NCBI GenBank assembly: GCA_002189035.1
Contig: NEEC01000008.1
Span: 2,232,001 to 2,296,000, forward strand
Source of the DNA: Utricularia gibba
Taxonomy: Eukaryota > Streptophyta > Magnoliopsida > Lamiales > Lentibulariaceae
Direction of reading: 5' to 3'
Length of the DNA: 64,000 bases
Positions 50,342 through 63,400 of this stretch are shown piece by piece (within the stretch, counting starts at the first letter, position 1; every line of letters begins with the position of its first letter). Below the pieces are notes generated by a model. It was not told the DNA's origin, ran no database searches, and saw only the letters and a list, made by a program, of their open reading frames with translations. The position numbers and the translations under genes are program-made.

Positions 50342-51499
50342 ATGGCCAAGGAGCAGGAGGAAATTCGAGTTGATAGAGAAAAGGATTACGCGGATCAGCC
50401 GCCGGAGCCGCTCCTAGACGCTGGAGAACTCAGGCGATGGTCTTTCTACAGAGCTGTCATCGCTGAATTCTTCGCCACTCTGCTCTTTCTCTACGTCACG
50501 ATCGCCACTGTCGTTGGGCAGAGCAAGCTCAGCACGGCAGATCACTGCGACGGTGTCGGAATACTAGGAATTGCGTGGGCGTTCGGTGGCATGATCTTTG
50601 TTCTTGTCTACTGCACTGCCGGAGTTTCAGGTACGTGTTCGTGGATTTAGTTGATTGTACTGCTATGTTATGTGAACTGGTTTCGATTTCAGGGGGACAT
50701 ATCAATCCCGCGGTTACTTTCGGACTCTTTCTTGCGAGAAAAGTCTCGCTTCTCCGTGCTATCGCCTACATTGTGGCGCAGTGCTTGGGCGCCATAGTTG
50801 GCGTCGGCATCGTCAAAGGAATTACAGGCAGTTTCTATGATAGATCCGGCGGGGGAACGAATTCCGTGCAAGATGGTTACAGCAAAGGCACCGCTATCGG
50901 CGCGGAGATAGTCGGCACATTTCTGCTCGTATACACCGTGTTCTCCGCCGTTGATCCTAAGAGAAGAGCACGTGACAGTCACGTTCCGGTAAACTTCCGA
51001 TGATGATCGTACACACGTTTTCCACCTTCCTTTAGATGAGTTTCTGTCGTTTACTCCGTCGGCTCTGCAAATAACTTGCATCACGTGATCTATGCTGAAT
51101 ATTGAGGAAGCACCTCGCATTGATGAATCCAAAAAATGAGATAAATCGATGCTCTCATCTTGTTCTGTATAGGTTTTGGCTCCATTACCTATTGGATTTG
51201 CAGTTTTCATTGTTCACCTAGCCACCATCCCCGTCACCGGAACCGGCATAAATCCGGCGAGGAGCCTCGGAGCTGCTGTTATATACAACCGCGAGAGAAT
51301 CTGGAACGAGCATGTATGAGAGTCTTTATAACATGCATCTGTTTTCTCCTTTTCTTGCCGCTGAAGCATGTATTTGCAGTGGATTTTCTGGGTCGGGCCT
51401 TTTGTCGGAGCGGCGTTGGCTGCTGCGTACCACCAGTACATCCTAAGGGCCGCCGCGATCAAGGCGCTGGGATCCTTCCGGAGCAACACCTCCTTGTGA
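50342..51499 (+). CDS. PIP2: Plasma-membrane aquaporin, PIP2 type
   Basis: Water channel of the plasma membrane. Four exons: 50342-50630, 50693-50988, 51173-51313, 51380-51499; 846 nt, 281 aa. Both NPA boxes are present: [18 protein letters not shown] in loop B and [19 protein letters not shown] in loop E. The aromatic/arginine filter reads as Phe (WAFGGM), His ([10 protein letters not shown]), Thr and Arg, the water-selective PIP pattern. The short N-terminus and longer C-terminus ([11 protein letters not shown], with phosphorylatable Ser) point to PIP2, not PIP1. The conserved loop-D Ser region [19 protein letters not shown] is intact. Exon phases match the usual PIP layout. Confidence 0.96.
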
Positions 51500-52083
51500 T
51501 CACTGAACCCCAAGCACAGAATGAAAAGTATCATCATATCAAATAATTGTTTAATTATCTTTTGCCCTTATGCTCTGGGCTGATTCCATTTGTTTGGCTT
51601 CATATATACGTCATGGGGAACCTCCCCCGTGTCTCCTGCATTTGCATTGTTTCAGATTTGGTGATGAGTGTCCTTGAAGCCGCATGAAACCATCGAACTC
51701 CGGTGACAAACAAAAAGGCTCTAAAGCCAATCTTCCCGTACGGTAGACCAAGCATTTTTTGAAAAATTGATACTTTACCAAGTTTTTAAATGTTTAAAGC
51801 TATGGGAATCAGCATCTACCCATCGCAGAACCACACCAAATCCACAGGATCTCACCACTGGGCCGTTTTGAAATACCAAGAGTCGAGGAATTACCATATT
51901 CAGCAGCGGTAGGTTCAGCTACCAGGTGACTTAACTGGCGCATCACATCACCAGTGCATCTACAACGGAGGAGGCAACACAGTGCTAAGGTATGAGCGAT
52001 GGCAATGCAGTTACCCGCTTTCCTAGCTCTCCTGCATGATGTAGCAGTAACTAGTAGTACGCTAGGGGCAACCCCCCTTCATG
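51500..52083. other. Convergent 3' flanks, PIP2 and ROP
   Basis: 3' UTRs of the two genes; no other gene is visible. Confidence 0.45.
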
Positions 52084-54244
<2,161 letters not shown>

Positions 54245-55563
54245 CTAACCTTCAGTTGCTGCTGCCCGGCCCTTCCTGGCAGCATCAGCAGCAGCCTTCT
54301 CTGCTTCTATCTCGGTGGCAATGGCATCAATTTCAGCTTCCTCAAGCTGTCTAAGACCATCTTCTTTTGTCATCACCGCAACCTCAATATTCTTCCCCCC
54401 ACTTTCAACAACCTGAAAGTATTATGGAAGAGAACTTCAAAAGGATATATGCAGCTGTGCATTCATGCAGCGTGGTTAGATCATTTTCTGTACCTCCATC
54501 AGTGCACGAATGGCTAGCTTCACAGTTTCTTGGCCAGATGTTTCCTTGTAATTCTTCTCCAAGAATTCACGGATGGAGTTCGAGTTTCTCCCGGTGGCAT
54601 TGGCTTTCCATGCAGAAAATGTCCCAGAGGATCAGTCTGGTAGAGTGATGGAGTACCAGTGTGGGGATCAAAACCAATGATCAAGGTTGATAGACCAAAG
54701 GGCCTCACACCACCACTTTGTGTGTATTTCTGTTGGAGGCCAGCGATGTAGCGTGTAATGTATTCAACGGTTACCGGATCCTCAACTGTAAGCTTGTAAC
54801 TCTGGCATTCAATCCGGGCCCTGTTTATCAATACCCGAGCATTCAATCCGGGCCCTGTTTATCAATACCCGAGCATCTGCTTTTAAACCAGCGCAGGCTA
54901 AAGCAATGTGATCATCCAAATTGACAATCTTTCTCACTGATCTGGAAAAAAAAAAGCAATGGGAAATAGCGCGTTGGATGGAGTAGAGATAGTGCGACAA
55001 TGCAGCGGACAACATTTTTTATATGATAACCAGTAAAACAAACTAGAACACATGATCAGTCACATGAAATCCATGTAGATGCATATGGATCTGTAGGATA
55101 CACGAAGCTTTCAGGTGCGTTTTAATCAGTTGTAAAATCCTAATTAGGAGGCCTTTCATTCAGCCGACCACAGAATCCTGAATATTTTGATCAACCGTAT
55201 TTCATAGTTCAGCAAAGGAGAATATTTCCATAACAGCACATCCTGGGGTTACATATTGCATATCAAAAATTCATCAATGCGGCATTGTATATCAAATAAA
55301 TGGCCAAGAATGAGAGAACCTACAGCATTTTTCACACATTTTGCTCAAAGGAAGCTAACTTTACAAGCCGAGCATTTTGAACTCGCGCATCGAAATAAAG
55401 CACTGAGTTCAGTAAACCTGGAATCCTGAAGCTTAGGAGTGGATTTTTTCTCGACAGCAAGCACGATAACATCCGTTCCCCGGACCCCAACGGCTGCGTA
55501 CTCAACCTGAAAAAGATGGCCGTCCGGCGAGAATACCGTGATTGCCCTATCATATCTGGCCAT
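54245..55563 (-). pseudogene. PAD1: 20S proteasome alpha-7 subunit (PAD1), disrupted as sequenced
   Basis: Alpha-ring subunit of the 20S proteasome. Three exons: 55418-55563, 54494-54941, 54245-54412. Starts [20 protein letters not shown], then [60 protein letters not shown] and the acidic tail RQLEEAEIDAIATEIEAEK. Three lesions are visible. First, QVEY runs directly into AAVGVRG, lacking nine residues of the conserved N-terminal helix (27 nt, near 55490). Second, a perfect 34-bp tandem duplication (54807-54840 and 54841-54874) shifts the frame after ARIEC. Third, one base is missing at QTDPxG near 54632. Introns and remaining sequence are intact, so it is not a processed copy. It could be a real pseudogene or an assembly fault. 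Allowing for the three changes gives 251 aa, the family length. Confidence 0.85.
54807..54874. repeat. Perfect 34-bp tandem duplication inside PAD1 exon 2
   Basis: The unit begins ATTCAATCCGGGCCC and ends ATACCCGAGC and occurs twice with no mismatch. 34 is not a multiple of three, so the reading frame is broken. Confidence 0.95.
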
Positions 55564-56549
55564 TTCTCGATACACAAATCAGAGAACCAGAACGCAGTTC
55601 CTCCACTCCAATCTGAAACCAAAACTAGTTCCCTCCTCTTACCAGCACGCCACTGATTTTGGCACCGGAATGAGAAAAAGATCAACCAACTTGGGGGCAC
55701 GACAACAGGTTTTCTTCACATCATTTTTTCACCGGTACCCCTCTTTCTTCGTTTTCCCCTTTTCCTCTCCTAGTAATGTAATTTGTGGGATATTATAGTC
55801 ATTTTTCAGTTTAAATCGGCTATTTTAATTAAACTCTCTAGTACGGAACTAAGTCATCAATTCTTGGGTTGACACCTTGTACAAGTTGGTTAATTGGTAA
55901 TTTATTGTGCATTCATATTATCGATTTTGTACATGTGATTATCATAATTTTACACCTTTTTTTTTCTTTGACTCATTTACCTTACCAAAATATCATTCAT
56001 CTTCAAATTTTTGGGTTGTCAAATACAATTTTTTGTCATGCTTACAAAAATGTTTTATGTAAAATTTACATGATCATACTACTTAGTTTGATAGTTTGTT
56101 GGGCTTCAGAGTCTAATATGCTTTAATTCAATTATAAAACTATAATTTTACATTTTTTAATTAAAATTTAAAATTTAAGAAAAATTAAATATGTCAACGA
56201 CCCAAAACACCACCTACACGTAGTTGACTGACCATCGTGGTACGGACATTGTCTGGTTGAACAATGCACAATGAATAATATATTATTGTTTTAAATTATC
56301 AACATAACCGTGAGTCTTTTGTCTCAATAATTCAAGATTCAAAACGATTCAATCACGGTTCTATATTAAGTTAAATAATACTTGAGATGTGGTTATTTAA
56401 ACAGTGTATATAATATGTATGCTTCACCAGCCACACGCAGAATACAAAAGTGAAGAATCAAATTAAAACATTGAAAAAATGACGGCAAATACACAATAAA
56501 CGAATTGACTCCAAACCCAATGTTTCTTCTATGAGTAGCACCATGGCCA
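55564..56549. other. PAD1 promoter and AT-rich intergenic DNA
   Basis: PAD1 upstream DNA to about 55800, then AT-rich DNA, then the 3' flank of dirigent-1. No gene was seen. Confidence 0.45.
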
Positions 56550-57180
56550 TCAGATGCCGCGGGGCAACAAGACGACGACGTCGAACTGATTGACGGTGTA
56601 GTTTGGATTGTGAACAGTGTGCGTCCTGGTAAGGGCATAGCCTCGAGCGAATCTGAAGGCCCCCGTTCCGGCGACGACGGACACCTCCCTCACCTCGGCG
56701 TTCAAGGCATTCCTCCCCAGAATCGTCAGCGTGCTGCCGTTGTACTCGCCGTTGGTGAACACTACGTTCACAAGCACCGTGATGGCTGTTTGGTTCATGT
56801 CCGTGAAAGCGACGACGCCCTGAATCCGGCCAACCACCTGTCGGATGCCGCAGTGAGGAGATGTGGTATATACAGATGATTCTAACAGTACGAGAGCTGA
56901 GTTAGAGTTCAGGGGAGTACCTCGGAGTCGATTTCAGGGGCCGCCGTGAGCAGAGTGTCGGTAACACTGATCGCCCCGAAGCTGGAGGGAAGGTGTCGGT
57001 GAGGTTGTTCTGCGCCACCCTCCACACGGTGGCGTTGCTCCCGCCGGAGATATCCTGGACGTAGAAACGAATCCGTCTCACTCTTTCCGACGACCACGAT
57101 GCTGCACCTTCCGCGGAGGCGGCGATAGTGAGAATAGCAAGAAACACACAAACAAGAGTTGCACCGGCCATCTTCGCCAT
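56550..57180 (-). CDS. Dirigent protein, copy 1, with one intron and apparent frameshift
   Basis: Secreted beta-barrel protein that directs stereoselective phenoxy-radical coupling (lignans and similar). Exons 56921-57180 and 56550-56837 around an 83-nt intron (GTACTCC ... CCGACAG). Signal peptide MAKMAGATLVCVFLAILTIA. Dirigent blocks RIRFYVQDISGGSNATVWRV, VVGRIQGVVAFTDMNQTAIT, NVVFTNGEYNGSTLTILGRN and GTGAFRFARGYALTRTHTV; ends VVLLPRGI. Compared with copy 2 (58303-58851) exon 1 lacks one G in a run: GGAGGGA at 56985-56990 against GGAGGGGA there. This shifts the frame from about residue 65. With that base the protein is 182 aa, the same as copy 2. Confidence 0.9.
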
Positions 57181-58302
57181 GTTTCTTTTTTCCTCGGTAG
57201 CTAGTTTACTGCTATCGTATAATGGAATGATATGTGCATGTCATCTGGCAAATATATAGGCAGAAGAGAAGGAGATAACCAGAAGAGAAAAGAGAGAAGA
57301 CGAATATATCCTCGGACCCTTCTTCATTCGCGATCACACGTGAAGACCAGAACGGTACACACGCTGAGATTATTTTCCTATTATTCTTAATTACAAATAT
57401 GCATATATCCAAAGGAAGGTCAAGACATGTGACAAAATGCTTGAGGGCCCCACTACACTGCGTTTTTGTTCGACTGAGAAAAGTCGCACGCCTTCTTCAT
57501 CGTCTTGTACCCAGCATGGAATTGTAACATAATTCCAAATACTTATGTTTTCTTAAAATTTAATATTTTTAAACCAATTTCATTTGTATAAAAATAAAAA
57601 AGAATACAGTCATGACAATTATATTGTAAGCGTATTAATCTCATTTTTTTATATATTTAATGTATAGAAATCAAATTTTTAATAGAAACAGACAGAGAGA
57701 CTAGCTTTCACAAAATTCAAATGCCAAATAAGACAATATTTTGACAAAAATCGATCTTTATCCAGAAACTGTCTTTTTTTCAAATTTTCAAACAAAGAAT
57801 TATCACGGCACAATTTATTCTAACAGTTCAATGTGAAAATAGATGATTTCAAGAAACTAGAATTATAAATATTTTTAATTAATAATGTATTTGAATTATT
57901 TATGTTTTTATATATTTGAATTATGAATTTATAACAGAAATTATTACATATGTGAATTATGGTGTATTACAAAACTAGGATAAAAATTTTATAAATCATA
58001 CGTGTATTAATTAATATATTCATGAAATAAACATAATTTACAAATAATTGCTGGTGTGTTGCCCACTTGCGGATTGGGTATAGATGCCTTTTTTTTTTGT
58101 TAATCAATGTCACGTGTGTCATTAAATATTTATTTAATTTAAAATTTGAATGTGATTTTGTTCGTAAAAGGAGCGCACGACAATGTTGATTCCTAATAAT
58201 AGATTAATACAACTGGATATAAAAATAATAAAAATAAACAAAATATTTCAAATTTTAATGGGATGAAAATATATGAGGATATGCAGATCTGCATTTGCTG
58301 CT
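57181..58302. other. Intergenic between dirigent copies
   Basis: Dirigent-1 promoter with a TATA-like element (57251-57259), then AT-rich DNA without genes, then the 3' flank of dirigent-2. Apart from the genes themselves no duplicated block was noticed. Confidence 0.45.
57251..57259 (-). promoter_or_regulatory. TATA box of dirigent copy 1
   Basis: CTATATATT on the minus strand, about 70 nt upstream of the ATG. Confidence 0.55.
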
Positions 58303-58851
58303 TCAGATGCCGCGGGGCACCAAAACGACGACGTCGAACTGATTGACGGTGTAGTTTTGATTGTGAACAGTATGCGTCCTGGTAAGGGCATATCCACGGG
58401 CCATTCTGAAGGCTCCCGTTCCGGCGACGACGGACACCTCTCTAACCTCTGCGTTCAAGGCATTCCTCCCCAGAATCGTCAGCGTGCTGCCGTTGTACTC
58501 GCCGTTGGTGAACACTACATTCACAAGCACCGTGATGGCCGTTTGGTTCATGTCCGTGAAAGCGACCACGCCCTGAATCCGGCCAACCACCTCGGAGTCG
58601 ATTTCAGGGGCGGCTGTGAGCAGAGTGTCGGTAACGCTGATCGTCCCGAAGCTGGAGGGGAAGGTGCTGGAGAGGTTGTGATTCGCCACCCTCCACACGG
58701 TGGCGTTGCTCCCGCCGGAGATATCCTGGACGTAGAAACGAATCCGTCTCCTTCTTTCTGATGGGAATGATGGTCCACCTTCCACGGAGGCGGCAATGGT
58801 GAAAATGGCAAGAAACACGCAAACAATAGTGGCGGAAGTCATCTTGGCCAT
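58303..58851 (-). CDS. Dirigent protein, copy 2, intronless
   Basis: Intact single-exon gene, 549 nt, 182 aa, secreted (signal peptide MAKMTSATIVCVFLAIFTIA). Dirigent fold: RIRFYVQDISGGSNATVWRV, STFPSSFGTISVTDTLLTAA, VGRIQGVVAFTDMNQTAITV, NVVFTNGEYNGSTLTILGRN, VREVSVVAGTGAFRMARGYA, ending VVLVPRGI. Several N-x-S/T sites suggest N-glycosylation. It is very close to copy 1, so the pair arose by recent tandem duplication. At the position of the copy 1 intron (EIDSE/VVGRI) this gene runs straight through. Product stereochemistry cannot be told from sequence. Confidence 0.97.
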   Translation of the reverse strand: MAKMTSATIVCVFLAIFTIAASVEGGPSFPSERRRRIRFYVQDISGGSNATVWRVANHNLSSTFPSSFGTISVTDTLLTAAPEIDSEVVGRIQGVVAFTDMNQTAITVLVNVVFTNGEYNGSTLTILGRNALNAEVREVSVVAGTGAFRMARGYALTRTHTVHNQNYTVNQFDVVVLVPRGI

Positions 58852-59546
58852 GTTGCTTCACAGCTCTTCTTGTTGGTAGCTACCAGAGTGGAATAAGTGA
58901 TAAGTGAATATGTTTCTGGGGACAACAAGAAGCGCATCTATATATAATAAGCAGAAGAAGAAGATTCAGAAGTGCGACCATTCTGATATGGCGATCGCGC
59001 TCCAAAGACCATGGGGTCCGCAGAGAGACTCGCCGCTGTGGTTCCTTCCCCTTGGACACGTGGTCGGAATGAGAACGAGAAAAGTCGTCCCACTCTTCCA
59101 CTCTTTCATCCTCTGCATTCAAGCATTTGTAGGACTGAAAGAATTCACGAACCTTCCTTCTAGAAGCCCTAATTTGACCACCTCAAGAAGATTCAAAGGA
59201 TTTCATGGTAATTGCCAAAACTCTAATGTTAGAATATTAATCCAATCAGAGTTGCTTTTTCCATATATAAAATAAATGAATAACACTCTATTTTTAAAAA
59301 TAATAATTATTTCTGACCTAAAATTATTTTTAGAGCGTTTTTTTAAACAAAACATATCATAAGGTTTTTAATTTTTATGGCTGTGTATAGTAGTGGATGA
59401 TATTTTTTATTTAGTAGATTTTATTTACTAAAATACACCAACATAAAAAGAAAAAGGAGCTCATCATGACATTAAGAAGCGTTACAGCGTTTATTCTAAC
59501 AGAGGCTCGGGGCGGTAACGCGACGGCAGAGGTTGGGTTCCGTCAT
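58852..59546. other. Dirigent-2 promoter and spacer
   Basis: Dirigent-2 promoter with TATATATAG on the minus strand (58938-58946), then AT-rich DNA, then the 3' flank of the third dirigent fragment. Confidence 0.45.
58938..58946 (-). promoter_or_regulatory. TATA box of dirigent copy 2
   Basis: TATATATAG, about 90 nt upstream of the ATG. Confidence 0.65.
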
Positions 59547-59767
59547 TCACAGTTCATCGGCTTGTAGAGCGATTTTCGGCAGCAGAAGCGTGGCGTCGTA
59601 CTGATAAACAGCCTCATTCCCATCAGCGCTGACAGCGTGAGTCCTCATGATGACATGCCCGCGCGCGTACCGGAAGGCACCAGTGCCGGCGACGACAGAC
59701 ACTTCTCGAACCGCTTCAGGTATGGCGTTCCTGTTGAAGATACACAAGAAGACTTCTGCCGACTGAT
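59547..59767 (-). pseudogene. Dirigent protein, copy 3, C-terminal fragment cut by a Copia insertion
   Basis: The fragment reads NRNAIPEAVREVSVVAGTGA, FRYARGHVIMRTHAV and ends LPKIALQADEL. This matches the last third of the dirigent fold (NAEVREVSVVAGTGAFR in the neighbours), but it is clearly more diverged than copies 1 and 2. The frame is open up to SAEVFLCIF and meets the retrotransposon LTR at 59768. Because the gene is on the minus strand, its signal peptide and first two thirds should lie past the right end of the element, outside the window. Confidence 0.88.
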
Positions 59768-59990
59768 TGTTGGAAGTTAGTATGGTTATAGAATAATAGG
59801 TTGTTGTAACTGCTTGTAGCAGTTTTATGTTTTAGATAAGGATGATGAATTACTATTTAATGTAGACAACTCTAAGGTGGTTCAATAGAAAATACATTTT
59901 TCTGGAGCAAGTGTTGTTTTCGTTGCTCTTACTCTGGTTTTGAAGTATCTTGTTGTGTTCTTCTCTTCTGTTTTTACTCCTCATCCAACA
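59768..59990 (+). repeat. 5' LTR of the Copia element
   Basis: 223 nt, starting TGTTGG and ending CCAACA, a perfect 6-bp terminal inverted repeat with the standard TG...CA ends. A primer-binding site follows three bases later. There is no second LTR in the window for comparison. Confidence 0.85.
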
Positions 59991-59993
59991 TAT

Positions 59994-60007
59994 TGGTATC
60001 AGAGCCA
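59994..60007 (+). other. Primer-binding site, initiator tRNA-Met
   Basis: TGGTATCAGAGCCA, the usual plant Copia site complementary to the 3' end of initiator tRNA-Met. Confidence 0.85.
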
Positions 60008-60009
60008 AC

Positions 60010-60417
60010 ATGTCAAACAATGGTAGCTTTCCCGTTCCTTTGTTAACCAAGGAGAACTTTGATAATTGGAAAATTCGAATGCAAGCGCTTTTTGGAGCAT
60101 ATGAAGTCTTAGATGTAATCCAAACAGCCGTTCCGGTGACCTCTGATGCAGCAACGGTTAAGAGAGACAAGAAGGCCTTGTCTTTGATCTACCAAGCCTT
60201 GGATGAACGCTATTTTGAGAAGGTAGCAGGTGCAACAAGTGCAAAGGGGGCATGGGATGCCTTATCAGCCTCTTTTCAGGGGGTTGATAAAGTCAAAAAG
60301 GTTCGACTACAGACTCTGCGTGGTGAATTTGAAGCTCTTCGTCAAAATGCTGGTGAGAGCGTTGGAGACTATGTGATTCGTGTTCAAGGCATTGCCAACG
60401 TTTTGGAGAAGAACTAA
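60010..60417 (+). CDS. gag: Copia gag, truncated by a frameshift
   Basis: Starts MSNNGSFPVPLLTKENFDNW just after the primer-binding site and contains the UBN2/gag-type region (WKIRMQALFGAYEVLDVIQT, GAWDALSASFQG, VRLQTLRGEFEALRQNAGES, YVIRVQGIANVLEKN). It then stops (AAC TAA) at 60415-60417. In Copia elements gag and pol are normally one frame; here the continuation (ELTDVRLVEKVLRSLDRKY) starts in another frame at 60411. The sequence is explained by loss of one copy of a 10-nt direct repeat (GGAGAAGAAC). Confidence 0.85.
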   Translation: MSNNGSFPVPLLTKENFDNWKIRMQALFGAYEVLDVIQTAVPVTSDAATVKRDKKALSLIYQALDERYFEKVAGATSAKGAWDALSASFQGVDKVKKVRLQTLRGEFEALRQNAGESVGDYVIRVQGIANVLEKN

Positions 60418-63400
60418 CTGATGTTAGATTAGTTGAAAAAGTTTTACGCTCCTTGGACCGCAAATATACCTTTGTGGCCGTAGCCATAGAGGAAGCCAAT
60501 GATCTGGATGAGTTGTCATTAGATGAATTAACTGGATCTCTTCAAGCATATGAGGCACGGTTGAAGAACGAGGATGATTCTGCATCTTCATCAAAGTTGT
60601 TGCAAGTGAAGGGGACTGAAGGTTCCAAAGGCGGTAAGAACAATTGGGATAACCGTGGTCGTGGTAGGGGACGTTGGTCCTATCGAGGGAGAGGTTCAGG
60701 GCGTTGGAATTCATCTAATGACGTGAAGGAGAATGCCTCCTTTCATCAGAACAGAGGACGTGGGAATTGGCGCGGAAGAGGTGGTCATGGCAAGCAAAAT
60801 GGGGGCATTGATTCTAAGAAAAATAAGGCTAATGTAGAATGTTATACATGTCATAAGAAGGGCCATTACTCTTGGGAGTGTCATAATGCGGAAGAGCAGA
60901 ATAATTTGCTTGTCGAACATACAGAGGAGACTACTGAATCACCTATTTTATTGATGGCTAAAAACGTGTCCAACGATGATATTGCAAGTTGGTACCTAGA
61001 TTCTGGAGCCAGTAATCATATGACTGGGCACAAGAGTTTGTTTTATACCCTTGAAGAAACGTATCGTGGCCTAGTTCATCTTGGAGATTCTACAAAGATC
61101 ACTGTGAAGGGAAAAGGCGATGTTCTTTTTTCTCTAACGGATGGCAGTCATAAATTAATTTCAGATGTTTGGTATGTTCCTGGTTTACGGTATAATATCT
61201 TGAGTCTTGGCCAGTTGTTGGAAAAAGGCTTTACAATGCTCTTAGAAAATCGACAGTTGCTGTTGATGGACATCAATAAGAAAGTCTTAGCATCCGTAAA
61301 GATGAAAGAAAACAGAATGTTTTCATTAGAGTGTAACTCTGTTTTCCCAACATGTCTGAAAATATGTTATAGGCAAGAAGCTTGGACATGGCACCTACGG
61401 TTTGGACATATTAATTTCCAAAATTTGAGGAAACTTGGAAGCAACAAGATGGTCAAAGGTTTGCCTGTGATTTCACATCCAAACCAGATATGTGAAGGGT
61501 GTGTTCTTGGCAAACAAACTCGGACTGAAATTCCAAAGGTGACATGGTCGCGTGCTACAAAACCTTTAGAGTTAATCCATGGAGACGTATGTGGACCGAT
61601 CAAACCTCCCACGATCGGTCACAACAATTATTTTCTCCTGTTTGTTGATGATTTCAGCAGGAAAATGTGGATTTATTTCATGAAGAATAAATCGGAAGTC
61701 TATGGACTCTTCAAGGAATTTTTGACGATGGTTGAAAAACAGAGCGGCTTATCAGTCAAGTGCTTAAGAACAGATCGAGGAGGTGAATTTACTCCTAACA
61801 GTTTCATTGATTTTTGCAAGTCACTTGGGATACACAAGTCTCTGACCGCAGCTAAGACACCACAACAAAACGGTGTTGTTGAGAGGAGGAATCGCGTCAT
61901 TCTTGATATGGTGAGATGCCTTCTGAAAACCAAACAGATGCCCAAGGAGTTTTGGGGTGATGCTGCTGCCACATCAGTTTATATTTTGAATCGAACCCCA
62001 TCCCGAAGTGTAGTGGGAATGACGCCGCAAGAAGCATGGAATGGAATTAAACCATCAGTTTCTCATATGAGAATTTTCGGATCCATTGCCTATGTACACC
62101 AACCGGATGATGAACGCACGAAACTGGACGACAAAGCTCAAAAAATGGTGTTTATTGGCTATGATCAGACCTCAAAGACTTATCGCTTATTTGATCCTAA
62201 ACTGAAAAAGGTTCGCTTGAGTAGGGATGTCACTTTTGATGAATCTTCAAGCTGGGACTGGAAGTCTCTTTCAGACAATGATCCTTCATATAAGTCTTTT
62301 GATTTTAATTGGGAAATAGAAGGACGAGAGCCATTGATGGATGATGCTGAAGCCATTAATCATCCTATCTCTCATGAAGAAGAAACAGAGTCTCCTGTGG
62401 ATACGAGAGTTGAAAATCCATCAGTGGTGAATAGAGGTCATAGATCAAGGAGACTTCCAAGCCGTTTTACTGATTTTGCCGTTGATCTACCGCCCTCGTT
62501 GTTACCCGAGACGAGCCATGATCTGTTACGTGAGGTTCAGAACTTTTCTCATTTCTGTCTTTTTGTTGAGACAGAGCCTCTGGACTTCTTTGAAGCTGAA
62601 AAATCCCCTGATTGGCGTACTGCAATGGATGAGGAAATCCATGCGATAGAGAAGAATCAAACTTGGAGTCTGGTGGAGAGGCCTTCTGATAAGACCGTCA
62701 TAGGTGTAAAATGGGTCTATAAAGTGAAGCGGAAGGCAGATGGAAGTGTGGATCGATTGAAAGCAAGGTTGGTTGCCAAAGGGTACAAACAGAAAGCTGG
62801 GATTGATTATGATCAAGTATTTGCTCCAGTGGTGAGGATGGAGACAGTGAGGATTCTTCTTGCATTAGCAGCTCAACTTAAATGGTTTATTTGGCAGTTG
62901 GATGTTAAATCGGCTTTCTTGAATGGGATATTGGATGAAGAAGTGTTTGTGGAACAACCATTAGGATATATCAAGAAGGGAAATGAAGACAAAGTTTTGA
63001 AGTTACACAAATCCCTCTACGGGTTGAAACAAGCACCACGTGCTTGGAATCAGCGCATTGATGCATATCTCAAAGGCATGGAATTTATTCAATGTCCACA
63101 TGAGCACTCCTTGTACATCCGACAGAAGAAGCTCACAGAAATGATGATCGTGTGTATCTATGTTGATGATTTATTAGTCACTGGAGGGAGTGAGTCTGAG
63201 ATTGCAAAATTCAAGAAGAATATGAATGAAGAATTCGAGATGACCGATGCTGGAAAAATGCATTTCTATTTGGGTATTGAAGTGAAGCAATCAGCCCAAG
63301 GAATTTTCATCACTCAAAAACGTATGGTGCAGAATTTGTTGGCAAAGTATCATATGGGTGACTGCAACTCGGTTGAGACCCCTTCAGAATTTAATCTGAA

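Noticed and set aside
54245-55563. Processed (retro) pseudogene origin for the proteasome alpha-7 locus
   Set aside because: Introns with good GT-AG borders are kept, so it is not reverse-transcribed.
58273-58761. 162-codon plus-strand frame over dirigent copy 2
   Set aside because: It lies fully opposite a gene with signal peptide and family motifs; the same shadow exists opposite copy 1.
60395-60425. Programmed ribosomal frameshift between gag and pol
   Set aside because: No slippery heptamer is visible, and loss of a 10-nt repeat explains the break exactly. Copia elements normally have a single frame.
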